A stretch of DNA of 64,000 bases from Neptunicoccus sediminis (GCF_001719615.1 NZ_MDVX01000009.1:62001-126000), one strand, 5' to 3'. Shown: positions 8,786 to 18,013, counted from the stretch's first letter. The notes: a model not told the origin generated them from the letters alone. Program-made: numbers and translations.

Positions 8786-10078
8786 ATGACAACCGTCCGC
8801 GACGCTGGATTTTTCACTGAATCCCTTTCCACCCGTGATCCCGAACTGTTCGGCTCCATCACAGACGAGCTGGGCCGCCAACGGGACGAGATCGAACTGA
8901 TCGCTTCCGAAAACATCGTTTCCAAAGCGGTGATGGAAGCGCAAGGCTCGGTGATGACAAACAAATACGCCGAGGGCTATCCCGGACGCCGCTATTACGG
9001 CGGGTGCCAGTTTGTGGACGTGGCAGAGAACCTTGCCATTGATCGCGCCAAACAACTGTTCGGCTGCGACTTTGCCAATGTGCAACCCAATTCCGGCAGT
9101 CAGGCCAATCAGGGCGTGTTTCAGGCGCTGCTGACACCGGGCGACACAATTCTTGGCATGTCCCTTGATGCAGGCGGCCACCTGACACACGGCGCCAAGC
9201 CGAACCAATCCGGCAAATGGTTCAACGCCATTCAATACGGCGTGCGCAAGCAGGACAATCTGCTGGACTACGATCAGGTGCAATCCCTTGCGGATGAACA
9301 CAAGCCCAAGATGATCATCGCTGGTGGTTCTGCCATTCCGCGTCAGATCGACTTTGCCAGAATGCGCGAGATTGCGGACAGCGTTGGCGCCTATCTTTTG
9401 GTGGACATGGCCCATTTCGCCGGTCTGGTTGCGGGCGGCGAGCATCCCTCCCCCTTCCCCCACGCGCATGTAGCTACGACAACGACCCATAAAACCCTGC
9501 GTGGCCCGCGCGGTGGTATGATTCTGACCAATGACGAGACGATCGCGAAAAAGGTCAACTCTGCCATCTTCCCCGGCATTCAGGGTGGACCGCTGATGCA
9601 TGTCATCGCCGGTAAAGCCGCCGCCTTCGGTGAGGCCCTGCGCCCCGAGTTCAAAAGCTATCAAAAACAAGTCGTCGCCAATGCCAAAGCGCTGGCGGAC
9701 CAGTTGATGAAGGGCGGTCTCAACATCGTCACGGGCGGCACTGACACCCATGTGATGCTGGTAGACCTGCGCCCCAAAGGCGTGACTGGCAACATCACCG
9801 ACAAGGCGCTGGGCCGTGCCCATATCACCACCAACAAAAACGGCATCCCGTTTGATCCTGAAAAGCCGACAGTGACCTCCGGCATCCGCCTTGGCACACC
9901 TGCCGGCACCACCCGTGGTTTTGGCGAGGCTGAATTCCGCGAGATCGGGGATATGATCATCGAAGTCGTGGACGGTCTGGCCGCCAACGGCGAAGACGGC
10001 AATGCAGAGGTCGAGGCCGCTGTACGCGCCAAAGTCGCCGATCTGTGCAAACGCTTCCCGCTTTACGAAGACCTTTAA
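8786..10078 (+). CDS. glyA: Serine hydroxymethyltransferase
   Basis: PLP-dependent serine hydroxymethyltransferase, 430 aa, interconverting serine plus tetrahydrofolate with glycine plus 5,10-methylene-THF. The start at 8786 gives [14 protein letters not shown] and the normal family length; the frame stays open further upstream but without homology, and AAAGGA at 8771 supports 8786. Conserved blocks include [28 protein letters not shown], and the PLP-lysine motif [14 protein letters not shown]. The product feeds the one-carbon pool used by folD and fhs, encoded 45 kb away in this window. A strong terminator follows at 10113. Confidence 0.97.
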   Translation: MTTVRDAGFFTESLSTRDPELFGSITDELGRQRDEIELIASENIVSKAVMEAQGSVMTNKYAEGYPGRRYYGGCQFVDVAENLAIDRAKQLFGCDFANVQPNSGSQANQGVFQALLTPGDTILGMSLDAGGHLTHGAKPNQSGKWFNAIQYGVRKQDNLLDYDQVQSLADEHKPKMIIAGGSAIPRQIDFARMREIADSVGAYLLVDMAHFAGLVAGGEHPSPFPHAHVATTTTHKTLRGPRGGMILTNDETIAKKVNSAIFPGIQGGPLMHVIAGKAAAFGEALRPEFKSYQKQVVANAKALADQLMKGGLNIVTGGTDTHVMLVDLRPKGVTGNITDKALGRAHITTNKNGIPFDPEKPTVTSGIRLGTPAGTTRGFGEAEFREIGDMIIEVVDGLAANGEDGNAEVEAAVRAKVADLCKRFPLYEDL

Positions 10079-10112
10079 GGTTTCATCGCCCTGAGCGCGA
10101 TACCTGCATGTC

Positions 10113-10145
10113 AAAGCCGCCCCTTTATCGGGGGCGGCTTTTTTC
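10113..10145 (+). terminator. Rho-independent terminator of glyA
   Basis: Perfect inverted repeat AAAGCCGCCCC / GGGGCGGCTTT with a 7-nt loop, followed by a T run. It lies 35 nt downstream of the glyA stop and just before the 3' end of the convergent oxidoreductase gene. Confidence 0.9.
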
Positions 10146-10158
10146 TTGTGATGCCGGA

Positions 10159-11238
10159 TTATCCGCGCCCCAGCATCTTGTTGTATTTCGACAGGAACAA
10201 ATCCTTCCCTTTCATCGCGCGGGTCAGGACATTACCTGCCGTAAAAAGAATCAGATAGGAATTGCCCTTCTGCGGGCCAAGCGGCACCAGAAACGGTGCT
10301 TTGTCCCAAGGCTTGTAAGGCGGCACATTTTCCACAGCCGTCCCACCCATCAGGGCCACCAAAGTCTTTTCCAGCCAGGGGGCCTGTCTGCTGGCGCCGA
10401 CCACTGTCATGGCATCTCCGGTTTCGGCAACGTCACCGGCGGCAAACACATTTGGCAACTCTGACGGGCGAAGCCAGGCATCTGTCTTGATGCGGCCGCC
10501 GCCCCCTTTGACGACACCCGGAAGGGTTTCTGATAGTTCCGTTGAAGGACGCGACCCGATCACTGGAAAGATCAAATCGGCCGTGATCTGCTGTCCGTTG
10601 CTAAGCGCAAGCGTTCCGGAATAGGGTTCACTGGTGCTTTCAAGGTTTTCAACCCGCACGCCAAAGATGGTTTTCACCCCTGCTTTTGACAGCTTGGCGG
10701 CAAGTCCGCCCGCCAGTTTCTGCGGCATAGACGGGAACAGCGTTGCTTCATCAGAAATTAGTGTCACATCTTTTTGCGGCATGAAATGGGCAATCTCTCC
10801 GGCCAGTTCGGTGCCAACCGCCCCTGCCCCCACAATCGCGATCGTTTGCGCAGCGCCGAGCCTGTCGTGAACCCGCGCATTGTCCGTTCTAAAGGCGTCG
10901 ATACTATCGGAGTTCGGCTTGAACGGCACCGCATTGGAAGAGCCGGTCGCGATCACGATATAATCCGCAGGCACCTCCTGCCCGTTCTCCAGCGTGACGC
11001 CATCCCCGCTGATATGGATTGCCCGCGACCGGATCACCCGACCGTTCTGCAAAAGCCTGTCATAGGGAATCAGAGCCTGATCCAGAAGCTGTGGATTGAC
11101 GACCGCGCGGATCAATGCCGGTGTATGGGCAAAATGGCTGCGCGGTTCTATCAGTGTCACATCGGCTTTGCTGTCCAGCCCCTTAGCCAGTTGCACGCCA
11201 AGATAGCCGCCACCGACGATAACAATACGTTGAGACAT
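10159..11238 (-). CDS. FAD-dependent pyridine nucleotide-disulfide type oxidoreductase (AIF/NDH-2-like)
   Basis: Two-dinucleotide-binding-domain flavoprotein, 359 aa. The FAD Rossmann motif GGGYLGVQLAKGL is at the N terminus and the NAD(P)H motif VGAGAVGTELAGEIAHF is central; a second FAD contact VFAAGDVAETG lies near the C terminus. It resembles single-chain NADH:quinone oxidoreductases and the AIF/FSP1-like group, which pass electrons from NAD(P)H to quinones. No redox-active CxxC is present. The substrate is unknown. It is divergent from a MerR regulator 111 nt away, so redox- or electrophile-responsive control is a reasonable guess. Confidence 0.8.
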   Translation of the reverse strand: MSQRIVIVGGGYLGVQLAKGLDSKADVTLIEPRSHFAHTPALIRAVVNPQLLDQALIPYDRLLQNGRVIRSRAIHISGDGVTLENGQEVPADYIVIATGSSNAVPFKPNSDSIDAFRTDNARVHDRLGAAQTIAIVGAGAVGTELAGEIAHFMPQKDVTLISDEATLFPSMPQKLAGGLAAKLSKAGVKTIFGVRVENLESTSEPYSGTLALSNGQQITADLIFPVIGSRPSTELSETLPGVVKGGGGRIKTDAWLRPSELPNVFAAGDVAETGDAMTVVGASRQAPWLEKTLVALMGGTAVENVPPYKPWDKAPFLVPLGPQKGNSYLILFTAGNVLTRAMKGKDLFLSKYNKMLGRG

Positions 11239-11276
11239 TCTGCGATTCCCGATACGTGTTTTTGTTGCACTCTTGC

Positions 11277-11287
11277 CTCTTTAAGAG
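11277..11287. promoter_or_regulatory. Short dyad between oxidoreductase and MerR genes
   Basis: CTCTTTAAGAG is an 11-bp dyad (5-bp arms) in the 111-nt divergent intergenic region. Its central location makes it a possible operator for the MerR-type regulator encoded at 11350, but it is shorter than usual MerR operators and no 19-bp-spaced promoter could be fitted convincingly. Confidence 0.3.
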
Positions 11288-11349
11288 CACAGTTGAAAAC
11301 GTAAAACAATGGACAATGATCCACGGTTTGATGTTAGCGGAGATAAACG

Positions 11350-11694
11350 ATGCGTATAGGCGAACTCGCTGAAAAAACCGGTGTGAGCCGGGACACCATC
11401 CGGTTTTACGAACGCAACGGACTGATTTCGTCCTCCGTCAGCGACAGCACCACAAACAATTACCGCGACTACAAAGACGATTGTGTGGTGAAACTGAAGT
11501 TCTTTGCCGGAGCAAGAGAAGCCGGCATGTCCATTGCCGACCTTCGTTCGATCATGGACTCCACCGCCGACAGTTGTGATCCGGAGGTTGGCCGGCGGGT
11601 GATTCAAAGCAAGATTACCGAACTGAAGGAACGGGCCGGCCAGATCGAAAACGTGATCCGGTTTCTTGAAAACGTTAAAAACGGGTCGGGCTGA
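11350..11694 (+). CDS. MerR family transcriptional regulator
   Basis: MerR-type regulator, 114 aa. The winged helix-turn-helix begins at residue 1 (MRIGELAEKTGVSRDTIRFYERNGL, positions 1-25 or so), followed by the wing with NYRDY and the VVKLKFFAGAREAGMS segment, then a dimerisation coiled coil (TELKERAGQIENVIRFLEN). Only one cysteine is visible in the C-terminal half, so a classical two- or three-cysteine metal site is unlikely; it may sense a small molecule or oxidant. It is divergent from the flavoprotein at 10159-11238, its most probable target. Confidence 0.88.
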   Translation: MRIGELAEKTGVSRDTIRFYERNGLISSSVSDSTTNNYRDYKDDCVVKLKFFAGAREAGMSIADLRSIMDSTADSCDPEVGRRVIQSKITELKERAGQIENVIRFLENVKNGSG

Positions 11695-11865
11695 GCCGTT
11701 TCTATCGGGCTTTTCCGCTTCGCAATGCGATCTCTTTTGAACTGACGCTCGGGCGGTTTCGGTCTTGCCGGCCTGCGTCTTGCACGCGGCTGCGGATTTC
11801 CCTATCGTTCTGGGTATTCAGATTGGCGCTGCCGCTTGGTTGCACATTGATCCAAGGACTTTTTT

Positions 11866-12792
11866 ATGTCTGACGCCCAGTTCGAAGTGATTGTTGCTGT
11901 TGTCTGTGCCGATATTTCCGGCAGCACAGCCCTGTATGATCAGGTCGGCAATCTGGAGGCCCGCACCCAGATCGACAGTTGCCTGCACATTCTCAGGGAT
12001 GTGATCAGCGAACACGGCGGCGAGTTTATCCATTCCCGCGGGGATGATGTGCTGTGCATCTTTGAAGACCCGAACAACGCGCTCCAGACGATGCAGGACA
12101 TGCTGGCGCGCACGCGGGAGGGGGCTCTTTCCGTGCATATCGGGCTGGACTTTGGCCCGGCCATTCGCACGCGCGACGATGTATTCGGGGATTGCGTCAA
12201 TGTAGCGGCCCGTCTGGGCAGTCTTGCCAACCCGAGGGAATCCCTGTGCAGCCGCGCCTTTTTCAAAGCCATCAAACCGGGCGGGCGCGATGCGTTGCAC
12301 TATTTCGACAGCCGCAAATTGCGTGGCAAGGCCCGCGCGGAAAACATCTACCGCTATGCGGATGTAACCGTAGACAGCAATACACAAGTGTCCTTCGGCG
12401 CTGCCCCGAATACGGATCTGCCCCGCGCAAAGAGCGGCGGCACAAAGGAACTTTCGGCGCTGATCGCCTTTGACGGCACGGTGGCGGAATGTACCCAAGC
12501 GCGTGAAGTCACCATCGGGCGGGCCGAGGGCTGTGATCTGGTTTTGCCGCGCCAATGGGTATCCCGGCGCCATATCATCATTGAAATGCGCAAGGATCAC
12601 GCCTACCTACGGGATGTCAGCTCTAACGGGACTTATGTTTGTCTGCCCGGTCAGGACCCGATCCTGCTGCGCCGCGAAACTATGGCGTTGCCGGGTAAAT
12701 GCACATTGTCACCGACCAAACACCCCGAGGCAGAGGATGCCCTTTCCGTGACTTGCCAATTGCACCATATGGCCCAGCTTAAACCGGCATAG
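11866..12792 (+). CDS. Class III nucleotidyl cyclase domain fused to FHA domain
   Basis: Cytoplasmic protein of 308 aa with an N-terminal class III adenylate/guanylate cyclase domain and a C-terminal FHA phosphothreonine-binding domain (about residues 205-290, with IGRAEGCDL, VSRRH and SSNGTYV). Metal-binding Asp16 and Asp60 and the transition-state pair Asn112/Arg116 (in VNVAARL) are in place. The residue that is normally the purine-recognising lysine in the motif KT.GD is His56 here, so nucleotide choice may be altered or activity weak. No membrane segment or sensor domain is present; control may be by binding of a phosphorylated partner through FHA. It stands alone between MerR and the M16 genes, with AAGGA before the ATG. 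Confidence 0.85.
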   Translation: MSDAQFEVIVAVVCADISGSTALYDQVGNLEARTQIDSCLHILRDVISEHGGEFIHSRGDDVLCIFEDPNNALQTMQDMLARTREGALSVHIGLDFGPAIRTRDDVFGDCVNVAARLGSLANPRESLCSRAFFKAIKPGGRDALHYFDSRKLRGKARAENIYRYADVTVDSNTQVSFGAAPNTDLPRAKSGGTKELSALIAFDGTVAECTQAREVTIGRAEGCDLVLPRQWVSRRHIIIEMRKDHAYLRDVSSNGTYVCLPGQDPILLRRETMALPGKCTLSPTKHPEAEDALSVTCQLHHMAQLKPA

Positions 12793-12829
12793 GCACCTTC
12801 CGCCCTTTATCCCAGCAAAGGACGTTTCA

Positions 12830-14113
12830 TTGCTCCGTTCTATCGTCTTCCTGTTCCTGACGCTCCTGCCCGTTTCCGTCACCGCCCAAGAGGTCATCCC
12901 CCTGAAAAACACCGGCGGGTTGCACAGCGCCTATGTGGTGCCGCGTAATGATTTCAACCGTGTGGATGTGCAGGTTCTAGTGCTGTCAGGCAGTTATGAC
13001 GACGATCAAGTTGCCGGAACCGCGCATTTTCTGGAACATCTCGCCGCGTTTTCTGCCGATACCTATGTGCTGCGCCAGCCCCGCGAACGGGATCTGTTTG
13101 CAAAGACTTCGGCGGTGGCGACGATCTACACCAATTCGGGGCATCCTGCGGAAATCGACCGGCTGATGAAACTGTCCCGCGCCTTGCTCGACACGCCCAA
13201 ACTGCCCGAAGAGTTCCTGCAAAGTGAAAAGAAGATTGTCGAGCGGGAAACCTACCTGAGAGAGCGCCAGTACCCGACCCGCTGGCTGCGGCGCAAGGCT
13301 TTGCAGAACCTTTACGGCTCCACCCGCGGGCGGGCCAATGACATTATCGCAGATGTGCCCAAGCTGAGCCTCGAAGCCGCGCTCGACTTTCACGCACAAC
13401 ATTATGTGCCCTCTAATGTCATGCTGATTATATCGGGGAACATCCCGCCCGAACTGGCGGCACAAAAGGTAGGCGAATATTTCGGGGATACCCAAGCCTC
13501 CGAACCGCCGGAAAAATGGTGGCTGGACGAAAAACCGCAACCCGGTCTGCGCAAGATCGAACGGCTGTCGTCCAACCGGCTGTATGATGACACGCTGGTC
13601 TACACCAAATTCGTCGAATACCCTGTGGAAGACACCAGCATCGACCTGCAAGGGGAGTTCTTTATCGCTGTCTCCATCTTTGAAAGCCGTATCCGCAAGG
13701 CGTTGATTTTCGACAGTTTCGATTTCCAGTCCATCAACACCAATTTCTTTCTGGCCAAGAACGGCGATATGGAAATGGTTTCGTTTCTGGTGCCCATGCC
13801 CGGCGTGTCCTTTGACACTGCGCTAGAGATTTTCGAGACCAAAATCGCCGGATTGCTCGACACCCCGCCAAGTGCGCAGGAAATTGAAACCGCCCGAAAG
13901 CGCAATGCGGCCCATGCCAGTTCTGCGGCACGCCGACCCGATGATTTTCTGGCATTTTTGGAGAACGTCGGCTCGGACGGGTTGCCGCCGATTTCCCCCG
14001 GCTCCTATGCCAGCCTGATCGAGGACACCACAGACGCCGAAGTTCTGGAGTTTCTGGAAAACCTGATTGCCCCCGCCCCGATGTCCGCCATTTTCGCAAC
14101 AAAGGAAGACTAA
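12830..14113 (+). CDS. M16 family zinc metallopeptidase (catalytic subunit)
   Basis: Secreted (periplasmic) M16/insulinase-type protease, 427 aa. A TTG start at 12830 is preceded by AAAGGA and gives a good signal peptide (VFLFLTLLPVSVTA, cut before QE). The inverted zinc motif HFLEH is at residues 66-70, and glutamates suitable as the third zinc ligand follow some 70-80 residues later. A second domain of the M16 fold occupies the C-terminal half. The next gene starts 1 nt after the stop and encodes a related protein lacking the zinc motif, so the two likely form the active/inactive heterodimer typical of bacterial M16B pairs. Confidence 0.87.
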   Translation: MLRSIVFLFLTLLPVSVTAQEVIPLKNTGGLHSAYVVPRNDFNRVDVQVLVLSGSYDDDQVAGTAHFLEHLAAFSADTYVLRQPRERDLFAKTSAVATIYTNSGHPAEIDRLMKLSRALLDTPKLPEEFLQSEKKIVERETYLRERQYPTRWLRRKALQNLYGSTRGRANDIIADVPKLSLEAALDFHAQHYVPSNVMLIISGNIPPELAAQKVGEYFGDTQASEPPEKWWLDEKPQPGLRKIERLSSNRLYDDTLVYTKFVEYPVEDTSIDLQGEFFIAVSIFESRIRKALIFDSFDFQSINTNFFLAKNGDMEMVSFLVPMPGVSFDTALEIFETKIAGLLDTPPSAQEIETARKRNAAHASSAARRPDDFLAFLENVGSDGLPPISPGSYASLIEDTTDAEVLEFLENLIAPAPMSAIFATKED

Positions 14114-14114
14114 G

Positions 14115-15458
14115 ATGATTTTACGCTTCCTGAGCCTTTGTGCCGTGACCCTATTGTTGCCGCTTATGGCCCGTGCCGAACTAATCGCAGCGTCCGGCGA
14201 TCCTAAAATTGCGCAGCTCAATCCGATGCGCAACGGCCTGTCTGCCATCACCTTTGTCTGGGAAATGCCCGATCTCGCCATGAACCGTGTGCTCTCGCTG
14301 AACGCGGGGCTGGCCACGGCGATCAGCGCAGGAACCGCCGATCTTACCCCGTTTGAGGCGGAAACCTACCGCGAAGTGAACGGCATTTCGCTGGGGGTCT
14401 CCACTCAGGATTCCGACATTCTGCTGACACTGACCGCCCCCCACGCGGTCTTTGCGGACGCATTGGACCATCTGAACGCGCTGCTGGTCAATCCGGCGTT
14501 TTCCAAGGATTGGTACAAGCGCCAGACCCTGCTGCTGACCCCCGTCAAAGCGACCAAGAACCGGCGACCCGACCATGTGATCAACGTGCTGGCAGATTAC
14601 CTGCGCTTTCCTGTTACGGATGATGGTGTTGATACTTCGGATGCGGAATATGCCTTTGGCATGCCGCGCCAGATCATCCTACGCACCACAGAGCGCGACC
14701 CCGCCCCCCTGATCCAGAGCGCCATCAACGGTCTGCCCCTGCGCAACGCACCGGTTGCGCCGACCCACAAACCGGACCAGCCGGTGGCCCTGCCAAAGGG
14801 CGTTATCTTTGCGCCCGATCCGGACGGAGAGGAAACCCTGATCCTTGCGGTGCACCACAGTATTTTTGACGATGCAGAGCAGCAAATCACCGCCAACCTG
14901 CTTCTCGACTATATGGGCGCCTATCAGGGCTCCGAGATGTTCCGCATCATCCGGCAGGAAATGCGCGCCGCCTATGATCCTGCATCCGATTTCCTGCAGA
15001 TCGCCCGCAATCAGGCCCTTCTCGCGCTAAGCGCAACAGTCTCGACACAGGACTGGCCGGCTGTGCTGGACACTATCCGCAACATCTATGAAACCACCCG
15101 CGCGGGCGAGGTCAGCGCACAGGGGCTCGCCAACAACCACAGACGCCTGCGCAGCGGTTTTGAGTACAGGTTCGCCACCAATCCGTCATGGACCGCCATG
15201 CAGTTTCTGTTTGAATATCCCGATGGCACCACCTCAGAGATACAGATTCCCCTGTTTACAGCCCTCGTCCAAGCCAGACTGGAAACCCTCGCCGCAGCGG
15301 GCAAGGACAGCCTGCCGCCGTTTTCCGATTATCTGATCGTGTTGATCGGCGGCACCCAACCGCCAAGCGTGCAGATGCAACAGGATGGGTACTGCGAACT
15401 GCCCCTGTCAGAACCGCTGCGCTATTGTCTGGACCAGCTCGGCGCCGCGCCGCAATAG
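14115..15458 (+). CDS. M16 family peptidase-like protein (non-catalytic subunit)
   Basis: Secreted M16-type protein, 447 aa, with signal peptide FLSLCAVTLLLPLMARA. The place where HxxEH would occur has no such motif, so it is predicted to be the substrate-binding, non-catalytic partner of the preceding protease. The start at 14115 (ATG, 1 nt after the upstream stop) is preferred over an in-frame upstream start that would lie inside the first gene and precede the signal peptide. Tight spacing means translational coupling and equal amounts. The natural substrate is unknown. Confidence 0.85.
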   Translation: MILRFLSLCAVTLLLPLMARAELIAASGDPKIAQLNPMRNGLSAITFVWEMPDLAMNRVLSLNAGLATAISAGTADLTPFEAETYREVNGISLGVSTQDSDILLTLTAPHAVFADALDHLNALLVNPAFSKDWYKRQTLLLTPVKATKNRRPDHVINVLADYLRFPVTDDGVDTSDAEYAFGMPRQIILRTTERDPAPLIQSAINGLPLRNAPVAPTHKPDQPVALPKGVIFAPDPDGEETLILAVHHSIFDDAEQQITANLLLDYMGAYQGSEMFRIIRQEMRAAYDPASDFLQIARNQALLALSATVSTQDWPAVLDTIRNIYETTRAGEVSAQGLANNHRRLRSGFEYRFATNPSWTAMQFLFEYPDGTTSEIQIPLFTALVQARLETLAAAGKDSLPPFSDYLIVLIGGTQPPSVQMQQDGYCELPLSEPLRYCLDQLGAAPQ

Positions 15459-15469
15459 CTTCGCGGGCC

Positions 15470-16048
15470 TTATACCCCCACAACCCGCCGCACCATTGCG
15501 ACATAGCTCTGGACCACGGCTTCGCGGTCCAGACGACCGCCCTCGCGGTACCAAGTGTTAACGCCGGTCAGCATGGCCAGCACAGCAAGGGTTGTCAGCT
15601 TGGGATCGCCCAGCCCCTCACCGCCGCAGGCCAGCAGAATATCTTCGAGCACCCGTTCGTATTCCGCCCGCATGGCTTCGATCTGTGCAAAATTCTCCGG
15701 CGTGAGGTTGCGCAGTTCCATGTAAGAGATGAACACCGCATCCGCGCGGTCCAGATGGTGCAGGATGTGAAAACGCACGAAACTGTCCAACCGCGCCAGC
15801 GGTTCTGCGCCGGCGTCTACCTCTGCCCAAGTGGTAAGAAGCTCCTCCATATGCACCTGCATCAGCTCAAACAGTAGGCTCTGTTTGTCCGGCGTATAGC
15901 GGTACAGCGCCCCCGCCTGCACGCCCACTTCGGCAGCGATCTGGCGCATGGACACAGCCGCAAACCCGTGCTGCGCAAACAGCCGTAGCGCTGCAGCCCG
16001 CACCAGTGGTCCGGTCTTTTGTGAACTGGAGCCGGATGTCCGCGCCAT
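15470..16048 (-). CDS. TetR family transcriptional regulator
   Basis: TetR-type repressor, 192 aa. The DNA-binding domain covers roughly residues 12-58, with AALRLFAQHGFAAVSMRQIA and the recognition region VGVQAGALYRYTPDKQSLL. The C-terminal ligand domain is all helical and ends near the stop, 12 nt from the convergent M16 gene. I start at the ATG at 16048 (MARTSGSSSQ); the frame remains open upstream but that stretch is non-conserved and overlaps noncoding sequence. The C-terminal part resembles the TetR_C_33-like/AcrR group acting on lipid metabolism genes, but I cannot name a ligand. Divergent from the small lipoprotein at 16205. Confidence 0.87.
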   Translation of the reverse strand: MARTSGSSSQKTGPLVRAAALRLFAQHGFAAVSMRQIAAEVGVQAGALYRYTPDKQSLLFELMQVHMEELLTTWAEVDAGAEPLARLDSFVRFHILHHLDRADAVFISYMELRNLTPENFAQIEAMRAEYERVLEDILLACGGEGLGDPKLTTLAVLAMLTGVNTWYREGGRLDREAVVQSYVAMVRRVVGV

Positions 16049-16204
16049 TTGCCTGTCCCTGCCTTTGCTGCCAGATTGCTGTTTCCTTCCCAAAAGAAAT
16101 GAACGCCCGTTTAATTGCAAGCCCAAAGGAGACCGCCGCGCACCATTGCCCTGCCCGCAGGTTTTCCATAAACTCCGCCCAGCACAAAAGCGGAGCTTTC
16201 CTTG

Positions 16205-16471
16205 ATGCGCCTGATCCTTCTTCTGACCACCGCGCTGGCACTGGCGGCCTGTTCGATCAAATCGAACCGGCCCGACTACCAGTACCCCGAAGGGTCCGAT
16301 GCCACAGGAGCCGACTGGCCCGAACTGGCCGTGACCTCGGAACTGGCCGCCGCAGGAGCCAGCGTCAGCCGCGCCGCGCAGGACAATCAGCAAGCCACAG
16401 AAAGGCTTGCTGCCCGTGCCCGTGCCCTGCGCACCCGCGCGGCCCGTCTGCAACGGGAAGCAGCCAATTGA
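16205..16471 (+). CDS. Small hypothetical lipoprotein
   Basis: Predicted lipoprotein of 88 aa: signal LILLLTTALALAAC with lipobox ALAAC, then a short acidic/polar spacer and a C-terminal helix rich in Ala, Arg and Gln (SRAAQDNQQATERLAARARAL) likely to form a coiled coil. The ATG at 16205 has GGAG at 16192-16195. I recognise no family. It lies about 100 nt upstream of hom, on the same strand, and could be co-transcribed, but there is no functional link to methionine/threonine synthesis. Confidence 0.65.
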   Translation: MRLILLLTTALALAACSIKSNRPDYQYPEGSDATGADWPELAVTSELAAAGASVSRAAQDNQQATERLAARARALRTRAARLQREAAN

Positions 16472-16568
16472 CCCCTGCCCGTGGCCGGATCGGATTGCAC
16501 CCTTTCCCCCCTTGGGATAACAGAGGGCGAAACCCGAAGTATTCACCCGTTTTTCAAAGGTAGATCCC

Positions 16569-17855
16569 ATGTCCACCACACTCCGTCTCGGCATTGCCGG
16601 ACTTGGAACCGTTGGTTCCGGCGTCATCAAGATTGTTCAGCAGAATACGGCCCTTCTGACGGCACGCTCGGGCTGCACAATCGAAGTGGCAGCGGTCAGC
16701 GCCCGCTCCCGCGGGAAAGACCGTGGCGTGGACCTGTCGGCCTATGACTGGGAAGACGATCCAACCAAACTGGCGCAGCGGGACGATGTGGATGTCTACG
16801 TCGAACTGATGGGCGGCGAAGACGGCCCAGCGAAAGCCTCGGTAGAGGCCGCGTTGGCCGCAGGCAAACACGTTGTCACCGCCAATAAGGCACTGTTGGC
16901 CCACCACGGCCACGCCCTTGCAACGGCGGCGGAAGAAAACGGCCTGAACCTGCGGTTCGAGGCGGCGGTTGCCGGTGGCATTCCGGTAATCAAGGCCCTG
17001 ACAGAAGGACTGGCAGGGAACAAGATCAATCGGATCATGGGGGTGATGAACGGCACCTGTAACTATATCCTGACGCGAATGGAAAATGCCGGCCTGCCCT
17101 ATGAGGACGTGTTCGAGGAAGCCAACCAGCTTGGCTATCTCGAAGCGGACCCGAACCTAGATGTGGGCGGCATTGATGCGGCCCATAAACTGGTGCTGCT
17201 GTCCTCTATCGCCTATGGCACGCAGGTGGATTTCCCTTCCGCACAACTGCAAGGCATCGGAGAAATTTCCATCGACGACATTCGCGCGGCCAGTGATATG
17301 GGCTACCGGATCAAACTGCTCGGCCTTAGCCAGATGACCGCCAACGGGCTGGAGCAAACCATGCAGCCCTGTCTCGTGCCTTACAATTCACCGCTGGGCC
17401 AGCTTGAAGGCGGCACCAATATGATCGTGATCGAAGGCGACAGCGTTGGCCAGATCGTCATGCGTGGCGCCGGTGCCGGTGAAGGCCCTACGGCCAGCGC
17501 GGTGATGGGAGACGTGATGGACATAGCGCGGGGCCTTACCCTGCCGGTCTTTGGCATTCCTGCGGCACAACTGGTGGACACACCTTCGGCCCAGTCCCAA
17601 GCGCCTTCAGCCTATTACATTCGCACCAGCCTGCGGGATGCGCCGGGTGTATTGGCCAACATTGCCCGCGCACTGGGCGATGCCAATGTCTCTATCGACC
17701 GTCTGCGCCAGCAGAACCACGAGGGCGACAGCGCCCCTGTCCTGATCGTGACGCACCCCTGCAAACCATCCGATGTAGAGGCCGCCCTTGAGGGCATCCG
17801 CGCCACAGGCGAGGCCACAAGCGAGCCGATCGCCCTGAAAATCGTTGAAGTCTGA
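16569..17855 (+). CDS. hom: Homoserine dehydrogenase
   Basis: Monofunctional homoserine dehydrogenase, 428 aa, reducing aspartate semialdehyde to homoserine for threonine and methionine synthesis. The NAD(P)-binding GLGTVGSG is at residues 11-18; the catalytic domain has TANKALLAHHG, GGIPVIKALTEGLAGNKINRIMGVMNGTCNYIL (in parts) and the conserved ADP.LDV.G.DAAHKL block. An ACT domain (from about residue 350, AYYIRTSLRDAPGVLANIA) suggests allosteric control, usually by threonine. A bidirectional terminator separates it from the convergent atp operon. Confidence 0.96.
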   Translation: MSTTLRLGIAGLGTVGSGVIKIVQQNTALLTARSGCTIEVAAVSARSRGKDRGVDLSAYDWEDDPTKLAQRDDVDVYVELMGGEDGPAKASVEAALAAGKHVVTANKALLAHHGHALATAAEENGLNLRFEAAVAGGIPVIKALTEGLAGNKINRIMGVMNGTCNYILTRMENAGLPYEDVFEEANQLGYLEADPNLDVGGIDAAHKLVLLSSIAYGTQVDFPSAQLQGIGEISIDDIRAASDMGYRIKLLGLSQMTANGLEQTMQPCLVPYNSPLGQLEGGTNMIVIEGDSVGQIVMRGAGAGEGPTASAVMGDVMDIARGLTLPVFGIPAAQLVDTPSAQSQAPSAYYIRTSLRDAPGVLANIARALGDANVSIDRLRQQNHEGDSAPVLIVTHPCKPSDVEAALEGIRATGEATSEPIALKIVEV

Positions 17856-17887
17856 AGACGCACAAACAGCCGGATCCTGACGGGTCC

Positions 17888-17911
17888 GGCCTCCATTTTC
17901 TTCAAATATCC
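17888..17911 (+). repeat. CAAATATCC box 3' of hom
   Basis: CATTTTCTTCAAATATCC lies about 30 nt after the hom stop and directly before the hairpin terminator. It matches the boxes at 7689, 24747 and 51248 in its core and in orientation. Confidence 0.45.
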
Positions 17912-17914
17912 AAA

Positions 17915-17950
17915 GAAAAAACCCCGCAGCTTTCACTGCGGGGTCTTTTT
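17915..17950. terminator. Bidirectional terminator between hom and atp operon
   Basis: Perfect 9-bp stem ACCCCGCAG / CTGCGGGGT (17921-17929 and 17936-17944) with a 6-nt loop. An A-rich run precedes it and a T run follows, so it can terminate hom on the plus strand and atpF on the minus strand. Confidence 0.9.
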
Positions 17951-18013
17951 ATGTCTGTGTGCCAAAGGCAGAACCCGTATACGCGCCCTGCCCGACCGTC
18001 GGGCCTGTGCAGC

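Noticed and set aside
8777-10114. 445-codon open frame opposite glyA
   Set aside because: Shadow of glyA; no ribosome binding site, no recognisable motifs, and the plus-strand enzyme is certain.
16472-16568. SAM-II riboswitch before hom
   Set aside because: I could not fit the pseudoknot pattern in this 97-nt gap; it looks like an ordinary leader.
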